NCBI RefSeq assembly: GCF_002855495.1
Contig: NZ_PKRO01000021.1
Span: 1 to 49,010 of the forward strand
DNA from: Porphyrobacter sp. TH134
GTDB taxonomy: Bacteria > Pseudomonadota > Alphaproteobacteria > Sphingomonadales > Sphingomonadaceae
Direction: 5' to 3'
DNA: 49,010 bases
Each line of letters opens with the position of its first letter. Within the stretch, counting starts at the first letter, position 1. The position numbers and the translations under genes were made by a program. The notes beneath the pieces were generated by a model. That model had not been told where the DNA came from. It made no database searches and saw only the letters and a program-made list of their open reading frames with translations. Positions 7,920-15,610 of this stretch are shown piece by piece.

Positions 7920-7940
7920 CGATTAAATCGTGTGCGATTT
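7920..7940. promoter_or_regulatory. OhrR-type operator, copy 2 (ohrR side)
   Basis: CGATTAAATCG followed by TGTGCGATTT: the inner palindrome AAATCG-TGTG-CGATTT has perfect 6-base arms. It ends 11 bases before the ohrR ATG. The same compound element as copy 1, so the pair is probably bound by OhrR. Confidence 0.65.
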
Positions 7941-7951
7941 ATATTGAATCC

Positions 7952-8416
7952 ATGACCCAGACTCCCGCTTTCACCCCCATGGACGAACCGCTCGATGCGT
8001 TCCTGTGCTTTTCGGTCTATGCGGCGGGACTGGCATTCAACCGCGTCTACAAGCCGCTGCTCGATCCCTATGGCATCACCTATCCGCAATATCTCGCGCT
8101 GGTGGCGCTGAGCGGCAAGCAGGGGCAGACTGTCAGCGAGCTCGGCGAGAGACTGCATCTCGAATCGAACACCCTGACCCCGCTCATCAAGCGGCTCGAG
8201 GCGGCCGGACTGGTCACCCGCACGCGCGACAAACAGGATGAACGGGTTGTGCGGCTTGGCCTGACGCAGGCTGGTTCCAGTCTGGCAAAGACGGCCCTCG
8301 GTTGCGTTCCGGCCGAGGTTCTCAAGGCGACAGGCCTCAATCGCGCTGCACTGGCCGCCCTCAATGCCGAACTTGCCGCGCTGGGCAAGGCATTGCGAAC
8401 AACTGCGGCCAGATAG
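7952..8416 (+). CDS. ohrR: OhrR-like MarR-family peroxide sensor/repressor
   Basis: A 154-residue MarR-family regulator. The N-terminal segment LDAFLCFSVYAA places a cysteine at residue 19, matching the reactive cysteine of OhrR, and the following KPLLDPYGITYPQYLAL is characteristic of OhrR. The winged helix spans about 45-105 (TVSELGERLHLESNTLTPLIKRLE). In the family, oxidation of this cysteine by organic hydroperoxide releases DNA and turns on ohr. It is divergent from the esterase-ohr operon with paired operators between them. Only the N-terminal cysteine and one near residue 109 are present, consistent with either the one-Cys or two-Cys OhrR mechanism. Confidence 0.9.
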   Translation: MTQTPAFTPMDEPLDAFLCFSVYAAGLAFNRVYKPLLDPYGITYPQYLALVALSGKQGQTVSELGERLHLESNTLTPLIKRLEAAGLVTRTRDKQDERVVRLGLTQAGSSLAKTALGCVPAEVLKATGLNRAALAALNAELAALGKALRTTAAR

Positions 8417-8557
8417 GATCCGGGGGGCGGATTTTCGCCTCCAAGCCCTCCCAGATCCGCAACATTCCTTCGTGATTATGCCGCCGCTGAAGACCCAGCC
8501 GCAGCTTGTATGGCCGGCGCAGCACTGCTGATCGCGCTCTGCCTCGTACCGGGCACC

Positions 8558-9667
8558 TCAGCTTGCGCTTCTGACATCGGCACCCCCGAAAACGACTTGG
8601 TTGCGCGCAGGCGGCCGCGAGAGGCTGTACAGCATGCTCTCGCCCGCCGCGCTCACGCTGTCGAGGGCAGCGCGGTGCTCTTCGGAGAGCGTGAAACCAA
8701 GGGCATCAGCATTTTCGGTCACCTGCCCGGGCCGGCTGACACCCATCAGCGTCGAGGTAACACCGGGTCTGCCGATGACCCAGGCGAGGGCCACGCGTGC
8801 GGGCGTCTGTCCCGCCTCGGCAGCGATACGCTTTACCTCGTCCGCGATGCGCCAGTTCCGGTCTGTAAAAAGCATGTCGCCGAACGGGTTGTCACCATCA
8901 AGCCGCTTGTCTTTGTCCGGACGTTGCTGTTCTTCCCGGCCGCCGGCATTGGGAACGCCGTTCACACGCGGACCCGCCGCCTCGACAGCCGCACGATCAT
9001 ATTTGCCGGTGAGCAGACCATAGGCGAGCGGGCTCCATGGCATAAATCCCATGCCGAAAGCCTGTGCGAGGGGAAGGTGCTCGCTCTCCACGCTGCGGTC
9101 CGCAAGGGAATAGAAATATTGCAGGCCGACCGGCGCGGGCAGGCCCCGAACCGATGCAAGGGTCGCAAGCCGTGCTGCATACCAGGCGGGCGTATTGGAG
9201 ATTCCCCAGTACCGCACTTTGCCCGCGCGGACGAGGTCCGCCATCGTCTGCAAAAGCTCGTCAGCCGGGGTGATCCCGTCCCAGACATGGATCCAATACA
9301 GGTCGATAAAATCGGTTCGCAGACGCTTCAGCGATGCATTGATCGAGGCATTGACGTGCTTTGCTCCATTTCCCCCTGCCAGCAGACCCCGACCGTTCGA
9401 GAACCCTGATTTGGTTGCGAGAACGATCTCCTCCCGCAAACCTCTTTCAGCGATGAAGGAACCGATGATCTCCTCGGACTGACCACCGGCATAGACGTCG
9501 GCGGTGTCGATGAAGTTGCCGCCCAGTTCATTGTATTTTTCCATGATTGCGCGGCTGCCGGTTTCGTCGAGGCCCCAACGGGGGGTGCCGAAGGTCATTG
9601 TCCCCAAGGCAAGCGGACTGACGAGCAGTCCCGATTGGCCGAGCGGCCGGTATGTGCGCAGGTTCAT
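8558..9667 (-). CDS. Aldo/keto reductase, Kv-beta/YghZ-like
   Basis: A 369-residue NADPH-dependent aldo/keto reductase with the (beta/alpha)8 fold. The catalytic tetrad can be placed: D54 and Y59 in NFIDTADVYAGG, K86 in LATKSGF and H127 in DLYWIHVWDG. The insertion around residues 245-275 and the family-typical MPWSPLAYGLLTGKY point to the AKR group related to potassium-channel beta subunits and YghZ. ATG at 9667 is chosen because the longer frame extends into the LysR gene promoter, and an AGAGG ribosome site precedes it. It is divergent from a LysR regulator, which probably controls it. The carbonyl substrate is unknown. Confidence 0.9.
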   Translation of the reverse strand: MNLRTYRPLGQSGLLVSPLALGTMTFGTPRWGLDETGSRAIMEKYNELGGNFIDTADVYAGGQSEEIIGSFIAERGLREEIVLATKSGFSNGRGLLAGGNGAKHVNASINASLKRLRTDFIDLYWIHVWDGITPADELLQTMADLVRAGKVRYWGISNTPAWYAARLATLASVRGLPAPVGLQYFYSLADRSVESEHLPLAQAFGMGFMPWSPLAYGLLTGKYDRAAVEAAGPRVNGVPNAGGREEQQRPDKDKRLDGDNPFGDMLFTDRNWRIADEVKRIAAEAGQTPARVALAWVIGRPGVTSTLMGVSRPGQVTENADALGFTLSEEHRAALDSVSAAGESMLYSLSRPPARNQVVFGGADVRSAS

Positions 9668-9718
9668 GACAGGCCCTCTTGTTTTGCGGGGACCATCTAG
9701 CTTTGGAATCAGCATGAT

Positions 9719-9731
9719 ATCAGGTACTGAT
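9719..9731. promoter_or_regulatory. Candidate LysR-type operator
   Basis: ATCAGGTACTGAT is a perfect 5-base-arm palindrome in the divergent gap between the aldo/keto reductase and LysR genes, with an extra ATCAG half-site at 9708-9712, 11 bases away. LysR regulators bind such dyads near their own promoter. The assignment is inference from position. Confidence 0.5.
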
Positions 9732-9762
9732 TGCCGCATGGGTTGCTGAACGGAATTCATGA

Positions 9763-10650
9763 ATGGACAAGGACATATGGGCAGGGCTCTCGGTATTCGC
9801 CGGGATCGCTGAATCCGGAAGCTTCGCAAAGGCAGCCATCCGGCTTGGCGTTTCGCCTTCTGCCCTGAGCCATGCCATGCGGAACCTCGAGACGCGGCTC
9901 GGTATCAGGCTGCTTGATCGCACGACCCGCTCGGTCTCTCCGACGGCAGCGGGCGAGACGCTGCTCGCCAGCCTGCAGCCGGCACTGGCTTCAGTTGAAC
10001 AGGTGCTGGGCGTGCTGGATGCTGGCCGGAATGAGCCTGCGGGCAGCATCCGGATCAATGCACACCGCCCGGCCGCGGTCTACGTTGTCATGCCGCGCCT
10101 TTCGCGCCTCGCCGCCATTGCTCCCGGGGTGACAGTCGAGCTCGTCGTCAATGACGGCATGGTCGATATCGTCGCCGAGCGCTTCGATTGCGGGATCCGC
10201 CACGAGGGCAAGCTCCAGCAGGACATGATTGCGCTGCGGATCAGCGAGCCGATGCCCCTGATCTTCGTCGCCTCGGCGGCCTATCTCGCGTCGCATGGCA
10301 TGCCTGACGGCCCGGATGATCTCGGCAATCATCGCTGCGTCGTCTATCGCCACACATCCTCAGGCGTGGTGCACCGCTGGGAATTCGAGCACGAGGGCCA
10401 GCGCATCGAGAAATCGGTGCAGGGTTCATTTGCGACCAACGATGTCGATCTCATGCGTGACGCCGTTGTCGCCGGCCTCGGGATCGGCTGTCTGTTGCGA
10501 TCACAGGCCGAGCCGTTCCTGAAATCGGGCGATCTTGTCGAGGTACTGCCGGGACAGGCGCCCCCGCTTCCCGCCAATTACCTTTATTACCCGAGCAGAC
10601 GACAGCCGACCGCGGCGTTCCGCGCCTTCCTCGAAGTCATGCGGGAATGA
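9763..10650 (+). CDS. LysR family transcriptional regulator
   Basis: A 295-residue LysR-type regulator. The winged HTH is at about residues 1-60 (SFAKAAIRLGVSPSALSHAMRNLE region, then the family signature GIRLLDRTTRSVSPT), followed by a two-lobed periplasmic-binding-like effector domain (about 90-293, with the FDCGIRHEGKL segment typical of the CrgA/DsdC-like subgroup acting on redox enzymes). It is divergent from the aldo/keto reductase, its likely target, and convergent with the epimerase gene. Effector unknown. Confidence 0.9.
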   Translation: MDKDIWAGLSVFAGIAESGSFAKAAIRLGVSPSALSHAMRNLETRLGIRLLDRTTRSVSPTAAGETLLASLQPALASVEQVLGVLDAGRNEPAGSIRINAHRPAAVYVVMPRLSRLAAIAPGVTVELVVNDGMVDIVAERFDCGIRHEGKLQQDMIALRISEPMPLIFVASAAYLASHGMPDGPDDLGNHRCVVYRHTSSGVVHRWEFEHEGQRIEKSVQGSFATNDVDLMRDAVVAGLGIGCLLRSQAEPFLKSGDLVEVLPGQAPPLPANYLYYPSRRQPTAAFRAFLEVMRE

Positions 10651-10681
10651 ACACGGCGGGCCGCCTCGCTTGCCGCGTCCG

Positions 10682-11587
10682 TCAAGGGGCAGGAGACGCT
10701 CGCCCGTAATCCATGGCCTGCAAATCCGCGATCAGGCCCGGGCCCTTCGGCTCCCAGCCAAGCCTTGCTCTCGTCCAGTCGTTCGACGCTGCACCATTGC
10801 GGCCAATGAACATCGCCAGCCAGCCGAAATGGGCTTCGGCCTCGGCCGGTGAGAGGGAGACCAGCGGAAGATCGAGACCGGCGGCGACTGCTTCGGCGAT
10901 CTTCCGGAAAGGGACGCCCGGCTCGCCCACGGCATGATAGGTCTCGCCTCGCGACCCTCGCTCCAGCACTGCGGCAAACATCCGCCCGACATCGCTGACA
11001 TGCGCCGCCGCCCAGCGATCATCGCCTGCGCCGACATAACCGGCGAAGCCTGACGCGCGGGCGTGGTCGACGTAGAAGCTGATGAGGCCCTGCCTGACCG
11101 GATCATGCACCTGGGAAAGCCGGATGATCCGCACATCGACGCCCGAGGCGAGAACCGACCTTGCGGCAATCTCGGTCGCGACGCGGGGGATGGGCGCGGC
11201 GGCGTTGAACACGGTTTCCAGCGCCGGCTCGCCATCCTCGCTGTCACCGACCACGGTGGCCGAAGTAACAATGAGCGGCCGGTCAGAGCCCTGCAACGCC
11301 GCGCCAAGCGCGGTGATTACGCGGTGATCCTTTTCGCAGTTGGCCGCATAGTTCGCAAAATCATGGTCAAAGGCGGTGTGGATGACCGCGTCAGCCTGCG
11401 CTGCCCCTGTCCGGAGGCTCTCCAGATCCTCGATCGCCCCCAAATGCGGGCGGACACCAGCGGCCTCGAGTTGGCGCCTGCCGCTTTCGGAGCGTGTCAG
11501 CCCCACAACCTCGTGCCCCGCGGTCAGAAGTTCAGGAATGATGCGCGAGCCGACGAAGCCGGTCGCGCCTGTCAAAAATACACGCAT
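10682..11587 (-). CDS. NAD-dependent epimerase/dehydratase (extended SDR)
   Basis: A 301-residue extended short-chain dehydrogenase with the Rossmann GATGFVG motif at residues 7-13 and an NAD-binding fold typical of YwnB/NmrA-like epimerases (AVIHTAFDHDF, then VTSATVVGD). The usual YxxxK catalytic pair is not evident where expected, which is common in this atypical subgroup, so a reductase or isomerase role remains open. It is divergent from the MmyB-type HTH regulator, 80 bases away, with a palindrome between them. Confidence 0.85.
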   Translation of the reverse strand: MRVFLTGATGFVGSRIIPELLTAGHEVVGLTRSESGRRQLEAAGVRPHLGAIEDLESLRTGAAQADAVIHTAFDHDFANYAANCEKDHRVITALGAALQGSDRPLIVTSATVVGDSEDGEPALETVFNAAAPIPRVATEIAARSVLASGVDVRIIRLSQVHDPVRQGLISFYVDHARASGFAGYVGAGDDRWAAAHVSDVGRMFAAVLERGSRGETYHAVGEPGVPFRKIAEAVAAGLDLPLVSLSPAEAEAHFGWLAMFIGRNGAASNDWTRARLGWEPKGPGLIADLQAMDYGRASPAP

Positions 11588-11641
11588 CAGGCGCCTTTCA
11601 CGATAGTTGCGAGGCCCTTTTTGGCATAGAGAATACCCTGT

Positions 11642-11657
11642 TAAAGTAGTGACTTTA
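11642..11657. promoter_or_regulatory. Candidate operator between epimerase and HTH regulator
   Basis: TAAAGTAGTGACTTTA is an inverted repeat with perfect 6-base arms and a 4-base spacer, 11 bases before the regulator ATG and 54 bases from the epimerase start. It stands out as AT-rich in GC-rich DNA. Binding by the adjacent HTH regulator is inference. Confidence 0.55.
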
Positions 11658-11667
11658 TCATGTTATA

Positions 11668-12510
11668 ATGGCTGACAGGATCCCGATGCCCGAAAGCAGC
11701 AGCACAACCACACCGCTCGGCGCTTTTCTCAGGGACCGGCGCACACGGATGGATCCGGCGTCATTCGGCTTCGGTGGGCGACGACGCACGCCGGGCCTGC
11801 GCCGGGAGGAAGTGGCGCAGCGCGCCAATATCTCACCGACCTGGTACACCTGGCTCGAACAGGGGAGGGGCGGGGCGCCGTCCGCCGATGTGCTCGACCG
11901 TCTCGCCAATGGACTGATGCTGACCGCTCCCGAGCGTGAGCACCTGTTTCTGCTTGCGCTCGGGCGGCCACCGGCGGTGACCTATTCCCGGCCCGATCAT
12001 GTCACGCCGCGGCTGCAACGGGTGCTCGACGCGCTGCCGAACAGCCCGGCGATCATCAGGACGGCCACATGGGACGTGATCGCCTGGAACACGGCGGCGA
12101 CCCGGCTGCTCACCGATTACGGCAAGCTCCCGCGCGAGGAACGCAATGTCCTGCGTCTGATCTTCACCAACTCTGCCAGCATGGCGGCGCAGGAGGATTG
12201 GTGGAGTATCGCGCGTTATGTCGTGGGCGCCTTTCGGGCCGATGCAGCCCGCGCCGGGGCGACCGCAGAAATCACGGCCTTCGTTGACGAGCTGTGTCGT
12301 ATCAGCCCCGAGTTTAAGAGCCTGTGGCGCGAGAATGCGGTGGCTGACCATGCCGACGGAAGGAAACGTCTGCGGCACCCGGAACTGGGGCTGATCGAAC
12401 TCGAATTCTCGATGTTTGCCGTTGAGGGGCGATCCGACCTGGGCATGCTGGTCTTCAATCCGGCGACGCCCGATAGCGCCGGGCGGATTGCAAGGCTGAT
12501 GTGCACCTGA
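11668..12510 (+). CDS. HTH transcriptional regulator with MmyB-like ligand domain
   Basis: A 280-residue regulator: an XRE-type helix-turn-helix at about 12-80 (RTPGLRREEVAQRANISPTW then LEQGRG, the hallmark of this family) followed by an MmyB-like PAS-fold ligand domain at about 105-270 (WDVIAWNTAATRLL, SPEFKSLWRENAV). Members usually repress a divergent short-chain dehydrogenase and are thought to sense a small lipophilic ligand. Here the divergent partner is the epimerase at 10682-11587, which fits that pattern. Confidence 0.9.
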   Translation: MADRIPMPESSSTTTPLGAFLRDRRTRMDPASFGFGGRRRTPGLRREEVAQRANISPTWYTWLEQGRGGAPSADVLDRLANGLMLTAPEREHLFLLALGRPPAVTYSRPDHVTPRLQRVLDALPNSPAIIRTATWDVIAWNTAATRLLTDYGKLPREERNVLRLIFTNSASMAAQEDWWSIARYVVGAFRADAARAGATAEITAFVDELCRISPEFKSLWRENAVADHADGRKRLRHPELGLIELEFSMFAVEGRSDLGMLVFNPATPDSAGRIARLMCT

Positions 12511-12526
12511 ACCGGTGGCGGCGGCT

Positions 12527-13111
12527 TTATCCGGACATGATGATCTCGAAGCGGTCGGCGGGCATGATGGCCGTAAAGTAATGCTCTTCCGCCTCGTGCC
12601 ATTGCCGCTCCCACGCACCGATGCTGCCTTCGCGCGCCAGCAGCCGGGCCTCGCGCTCAACGTCGCTAACAGTCATGAGAATACGCAGATCGAGCAGATC
12701 AGCCAGGTCCGGGCGGGCGGAATAGGTGCCTTCCAGCAGAATCACCGCACGCGGCCTCAGCCGTGACGCAAGAGCGCTCCGCGAGCCGTCGAAGGCATCC
12801 CAGTCGAACGGGTGCCAGCGCGCCTCTTTTCCGGCAAGCAGGGCTTCGATCACAGCCCGCTGCGCAGACGAGTCGATGCAGGCCGATGCACGCGACGCCG
12901 GGCTGTCATCACGAAGCGCTGTCCCTCCCGCATAGAAATCGTCCCCTTCGATCACGGCGGCATCCAGATCGCAGGCCAGCGCTGCGGCGAGAGTCGATTT
13001 GCCCGCTCCGCTCCTGCCGTCAATCGCAACGACAAGCGGACGCGCCTTTTGCCGCGCGTCCATGGCGATCCGGTCTGCCAGCAAGCGAGGCGAGCCGATA
13101 TGCTCAGGCAT
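12527..13111 (-). CDS. Uridine kinase-like P-loop kinase
   Basis: A 194-residue nucleoside/phosphoribulokinase-like protein with the Walker A motif GRSGAGKST at residues 32-40, an EGDDFYAGG acceptor-site segment near 58-66 typical of uridine kinase-like proteins, and LLEGTYSARPDL near 126. Bacterial uridine kinases are about 210 residues; this shorter type is often annotated simply as uridine kinase. ATG at 13111 is chosen; the extension upstream would need a TTG start. Convergent with the HTH regulator with only 16 bases between stops. The substrate is not certain. Confidence 0.75.
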   Translation of the reverse strand: MPEHIGSPRLLADRIAMDARQKARPLVVAIDGRSGAGKSTLAAALACDLDAAVIEGDDFYAGGTALRDDSPASRASACIDSSAQRAVIEALLAGKEARWHPFDWDAFDGSRSALASRLRPRAVILLEGTYSARPDLADLLDLRILMTVSDVEREARLLAREGSIGAWERQWHEAEEHYFTAIMPADRFEIIMSG

Positions 13112-13257
13112 TTCCGGTCCGCCCGCGGGGTGGCTTCCCAAAGGCTCTTTCGTAGGCCCAAAGTTCAGGACTTGCGCCCCGCCGCGTTCGCCAGCGCAAT
13201 TGCGCTATCCTGCCGTCTGCCGGCGGGGCCGCTGATTGAGACTTCCTGTCAGGTCTG

Positions 13258-13752
13258 TCACGATAACCCCCCTGCCAGGACTTCGAGCTGGTTGAGGCAC
13301 GTGCCCCAGCCATCGTGAAAACCCATCTCCTCGTGCTTGCGGCGATCGGCGTCTGACCGGTGGCGGACGATGATCCTGTACCATGTGCCGCTTTCTGCCG
13401 CGGTCATGGTGATGTCGACGGCCATGAAGCTTTCCGGATTGGGCCGGAACCCGGGGCCGAGAGCATCGGTCCAGACCAGCCGCTTTTCCGGCTCCGCCAG
13501 AAGCACGCATCCCGGCGTCTCGTCCATCTCGTCGCCCTCGGGTGAGGCCATGACAACCGAGAAGATGCCGCCGGGGCGCGGGTCGATCGCAGCGCGGGGT
13601 GCCTGCCATGGTTGCGGTGCGAACCATTGCGTGAGCAGCGCAGGGTCGGTCCATGCCCGCCACAACTGCGCCGGGGTGGCCTTGACCATGCGTTCCAGCA
13701 CGAGGTCGAGCATGGGGTCGAGGGTTGCACCGGGCCCGGCTTCAGATGTCAT
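13258..13752 (-). CDS. SRPBCC (AHSA1-like) domain protein
   Basis: A 164-residue START/Bet v1-like domain protein: residues about 14-150 show the AHSA1 pattern ([28 protein letters not shown], then [10 protein letters not shown] and the C-terminal [20 protein letters not shown]). These hydrophobic-cavity proteins follow small ArsR regulators in many genomes but have no known reaction. ATG at 13752 has AAAGGAA 8-9 bases upstream; it overlaps the end of the ArsR gene by 11 bases, implying coupled translation. Confidence 0.88.
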   Translation of the reverse strand: MTSEAGPGATLDPMLDLVLERMVKATPAQLWRAWTDPALLTQWFAPQPWQAPRAAIDPRPGGIFSVVMASPEGDEMDETPGCVLLAEPEKRLVWTDALGPGFRPNPESFMAVDITMTAAESGTWYRIIVRHRSDADRRKHEEMGFHDGWGTCLNQLEVLAGGLS

Positions 13753-14080
13753 TGCGGTGTTCCTTTTCATTGATGGTGGCGAGAAAGGCATCGAGGCGGT
13801 CAAGGCGCCCCTCCCAGAGTGAGCGTTGCTGGCCGAGCCAGCCTTCGGCGGCCTTGGCAGCTTCAGGCCTGAGCCGGCACGTCCGCACGCGCCCGCGCTT
13901 GCCGGACTCGATCCACCCACCCGCCTCAAGCACTTTCAGGTGCTTCATGAAGCTGGGCAGGGCCATCGCGTGCGGCGCGGCCAGCTCCGATACAGGTGCG
14001 GGGCCTGACGCTAGGCGGGCGATCACCGCGCGCCGCGTGGGATCGGCAAGGCCGTGGAAGATGGAATCAAGGTTAGCCAT
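13742..14080 (-). CDS. ArsR/SmtB-family regulator (SdpR-like, non-metal)
   Basis: A 112-residue winged-HTH repressor ([17 protein letters not shown] at 7-23, recognition region [22 protein letters not shown] at about 31-52). No cysteine cluster for metal binding is present, so it belongs to the SdpR/YczG group that pairs with AHSA1-type SRPBCC proteins. It is first in a two-gene operon and has palindromic sites on and upstream of its start codon, pointing to autorepression. Confidence 0.88.
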   Translation of the reverse strand: MANLDSIFHGLADPTRRAVIARLASGPAPVSELAAPHAMALPSFMKHLKVLEAGGWIESGKRGRVRTCRLRPEAAKAAEGWLGQQRSLWEGRLDRLDAFLATINEKEHRNDI

Positions 14081-14087
14081 GTGGCTA
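14074..14087. promoter_or_regulatory. ArsR operator over the arsR start codon
   Basis: TAGCCATGTGGCTA has perfect 6-base arms (TAGCCA/TGGCTA) around a 2-base centre and includes the regulator's ATG (on the minus strand). The same half-site recurs in the site at 14122-14135. Steric block of transcription or early elongation is inference. Confidence 0.65.
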
Positions 14088-14121
14088 TCTAATGGCGCGA
14101 CGCTGGCGCCGTCAAGATACT

Positions 14122-14135
14122 TAGCTGAATGGCTA
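14122..14135. promoter_or_regulatory. Second ArsR-type operator
   Basis: TAGCTGAATGGCTA is a 14-base dyad with 4-base perfect ends; its right half (TGGCTA) is identical to that of the site at 14074-14087, and the centres are 48 bases apart. It lies about 42 bases upstream of the ArsR start, a promoter position. Confidence 0.5.
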
Positions 14136-14365
14136 GGTATCATGCAAGATCCGGGAGGGGCAGGCTTTCTCCCGCGCCCGAGCCGGTTTATCGGCATCAA
14201 TCCGGCTATGCTGCGCCTTGCGATCGATACGGCACCACCTGCGCCCGCAAGTCGGGGACAAGCGACAACTCCATCAGGAAGACCAACAGGCGGAAGCGGT
14301 TGGCGCAGATCAACGCGTCCGGGCGGCTTGCGCCGCCCGCCAACTGCTGAATATTGTAGGAAAAA

Positions 14366-14440
14366 TGGAGCGGGCGAAGGGATTCGAACCCTCGACCCCA
14401 ACCTTGGCAAGGTTGTGCTCTACCCCTGAGCTACGCCCGC
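14366..14440 (-). tRNA. tRNA-Gly (anticodon GCC)
   Basis: A 75-nt cloverleaf on the minus strand: acceptor GCGGGCG/CGCCCGC, D arm GCTC..GAGC, anticodon stem ACCTT/AAGGT with loop carrying GCC, T arm GAGGG-TTCGAAT-CCCTT (standard TTCGAAT loop), discriminator U and an encoded CCA. It stands between the ArsR promoter and the chaperedoxin gene; the 230 bases downstream hold no gene. Confidence 0.97.
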
Positions 14441-14662
14441 TCACTGGCGCTGACAGAAACCTGCGATGGCGTGGTTCCTGCCGGAGAGGCGGCGCGATTA
14501 GCAGCGCCTTGCCACACCTGCAAGCGCTAAATTGGTGCGATTGGGACTTGATCGCCTGTTCCATAGCCGCCAGCACATTTGGGCGCTTCACATCCTTGCA
14601 CAAAGCCCCACATGACAGGCAAAGGCGTTGCGGCGCGCGGCGACACAGCAGGAGCATCTATC

Positions 14663-15610
14663 TTGGCCAGCATGGGACTGAGCATCGACGAACAAAAGGC
14701 GGTTGACCGTTTCCGCAAGGACGTGGTCGAACCGTCGCAATCCAAGCTCGTGATCCTTGATTTCTGGGCCGAATGGTGCGGGCCATGCAAGGCGCTGACC
14801 CCGGTGCTGGAAAAGGTCGCGGCAGACTATGCGGGCAAGGGCGTCGTCCTTGCCAAGCTGAATGTCGACGAGGAACAGTTCATCGCCGCGCAGTTTCAGG
14901 TGCGCTCGATCCCGACGGTTTATGCCATGTTTCAGGGGCAACCGGTCGCCGATCTCACCAGCGCCCGGACCGAATCGCAATTGAAAGCGATGCTCGATCA
15001 GTTGCTCAGCCAGCTGCCGATTGCAGCCGGGGCGGCCGACGACGCGGCTGGCGGCGCAGCCCGGGGCCCGTCGCCTGAAGAGCTCGCGCAGTTCATCAAG
15101 CTGGGTGACGAAGCGCTGGCAGCCGGCGACCCGCAGCGCGCGGCGGGCATCTTTGCGCAGATCACCGAATTCGCGCAGGACAATGCCCCTGCCCACGCAG
15201 GCCTCGTGCGCGCGTTGGTGCAATTGGGCGAAATCGATCAGGCCAAGCAGGTGATGGAAGTGATCGACAGCGATCCGCGCCTCGCCACCGATCCCGCCAT
15301 TGCGCCTGCCCGCAGCGCGTTGGAACTGGCCGGTACCCGCGTCGACGATGGCGAGCTTGCCGCCCTGCGCGCCGCCGCTGCTGCCGCGCCCGAGGATATG
15401 GACGCGCAATTCGCCTTTGCCGAAGCCGCTTTTGCCGCCGGCCAACGCGATGATGCCGCCGACACGCTGCTCACCATGATCGCTGCGGATCGCGAATGGA
15501 ACGAAGGCGCGGCGCGGGCCAAGCTGCTCAAGATTTTCGAGGCGACTGGCCTTGAAGACGAATGGGTGGTCGGCGTCCGCCGCCGCCTTTCGCGCGTATT
15601 GTTTGGATGA
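14663..15610 (+). CDS. cnoX: Thioredoxin-TPR chaperedoxin CnoX (YbbN)
   Basis: A 315-residue protein with an N-terminal thioredoxin domain (about 10-115; active site WCGPC at 38-42, then the cis-Pro motif SIPT near 83) and a C-terminal TPR-like superhelix (about 140-310, Ala-rich repeats). CnoX proteins hold oxidised client proteins and hand them to GroEL. E. coli CnoX lacks the redox-active CxxC; here both cysteines are present, so thioredoxin activity is possible, as in Caulobacter. TTG at 14663 is chosen because GGAG lies 9 bases ahead and the resulting MASMGLS start matches relatives. Its stop overlaps the next gene by 4 bases. Confidence 0.88.
   Translation: MASMGLSIDEQKAVDRFRKDVVEPSQSKLVILDFWAEWCGPCKALTPVLEKVAADYAGKGVVLAKLNVDEEQFIAAQFQVRSIPTVYAMFQGQPVADLTSARTESQLKAMLDQLLSQLPIAAGAADDAAGGAARGPSPEELAQFIKLGDEALAAGDPQRAAGIFAQITEFAQDNAPAHAGLVRALVQLGEIDQAKQVMEVIDSDPRLATDPAIAPARSALELAGTRVDDGELAALRAAAAAAPEDMDAQFAFAEAAFAAGQRDDAADTLLTMIAADREWNEGAARAKLLKIFEATGLEDEWVVGVRRRLSRVLFG

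Noticed and set aside
13193..13206. AGCGCAATTGCGCT, a perfect 14-base palindrome between uridine kinase-like and SRPBCC genes
   Set aside because: No repeated copy or divergent promoter; could be chance or part of a terminator, so no role is assigned.
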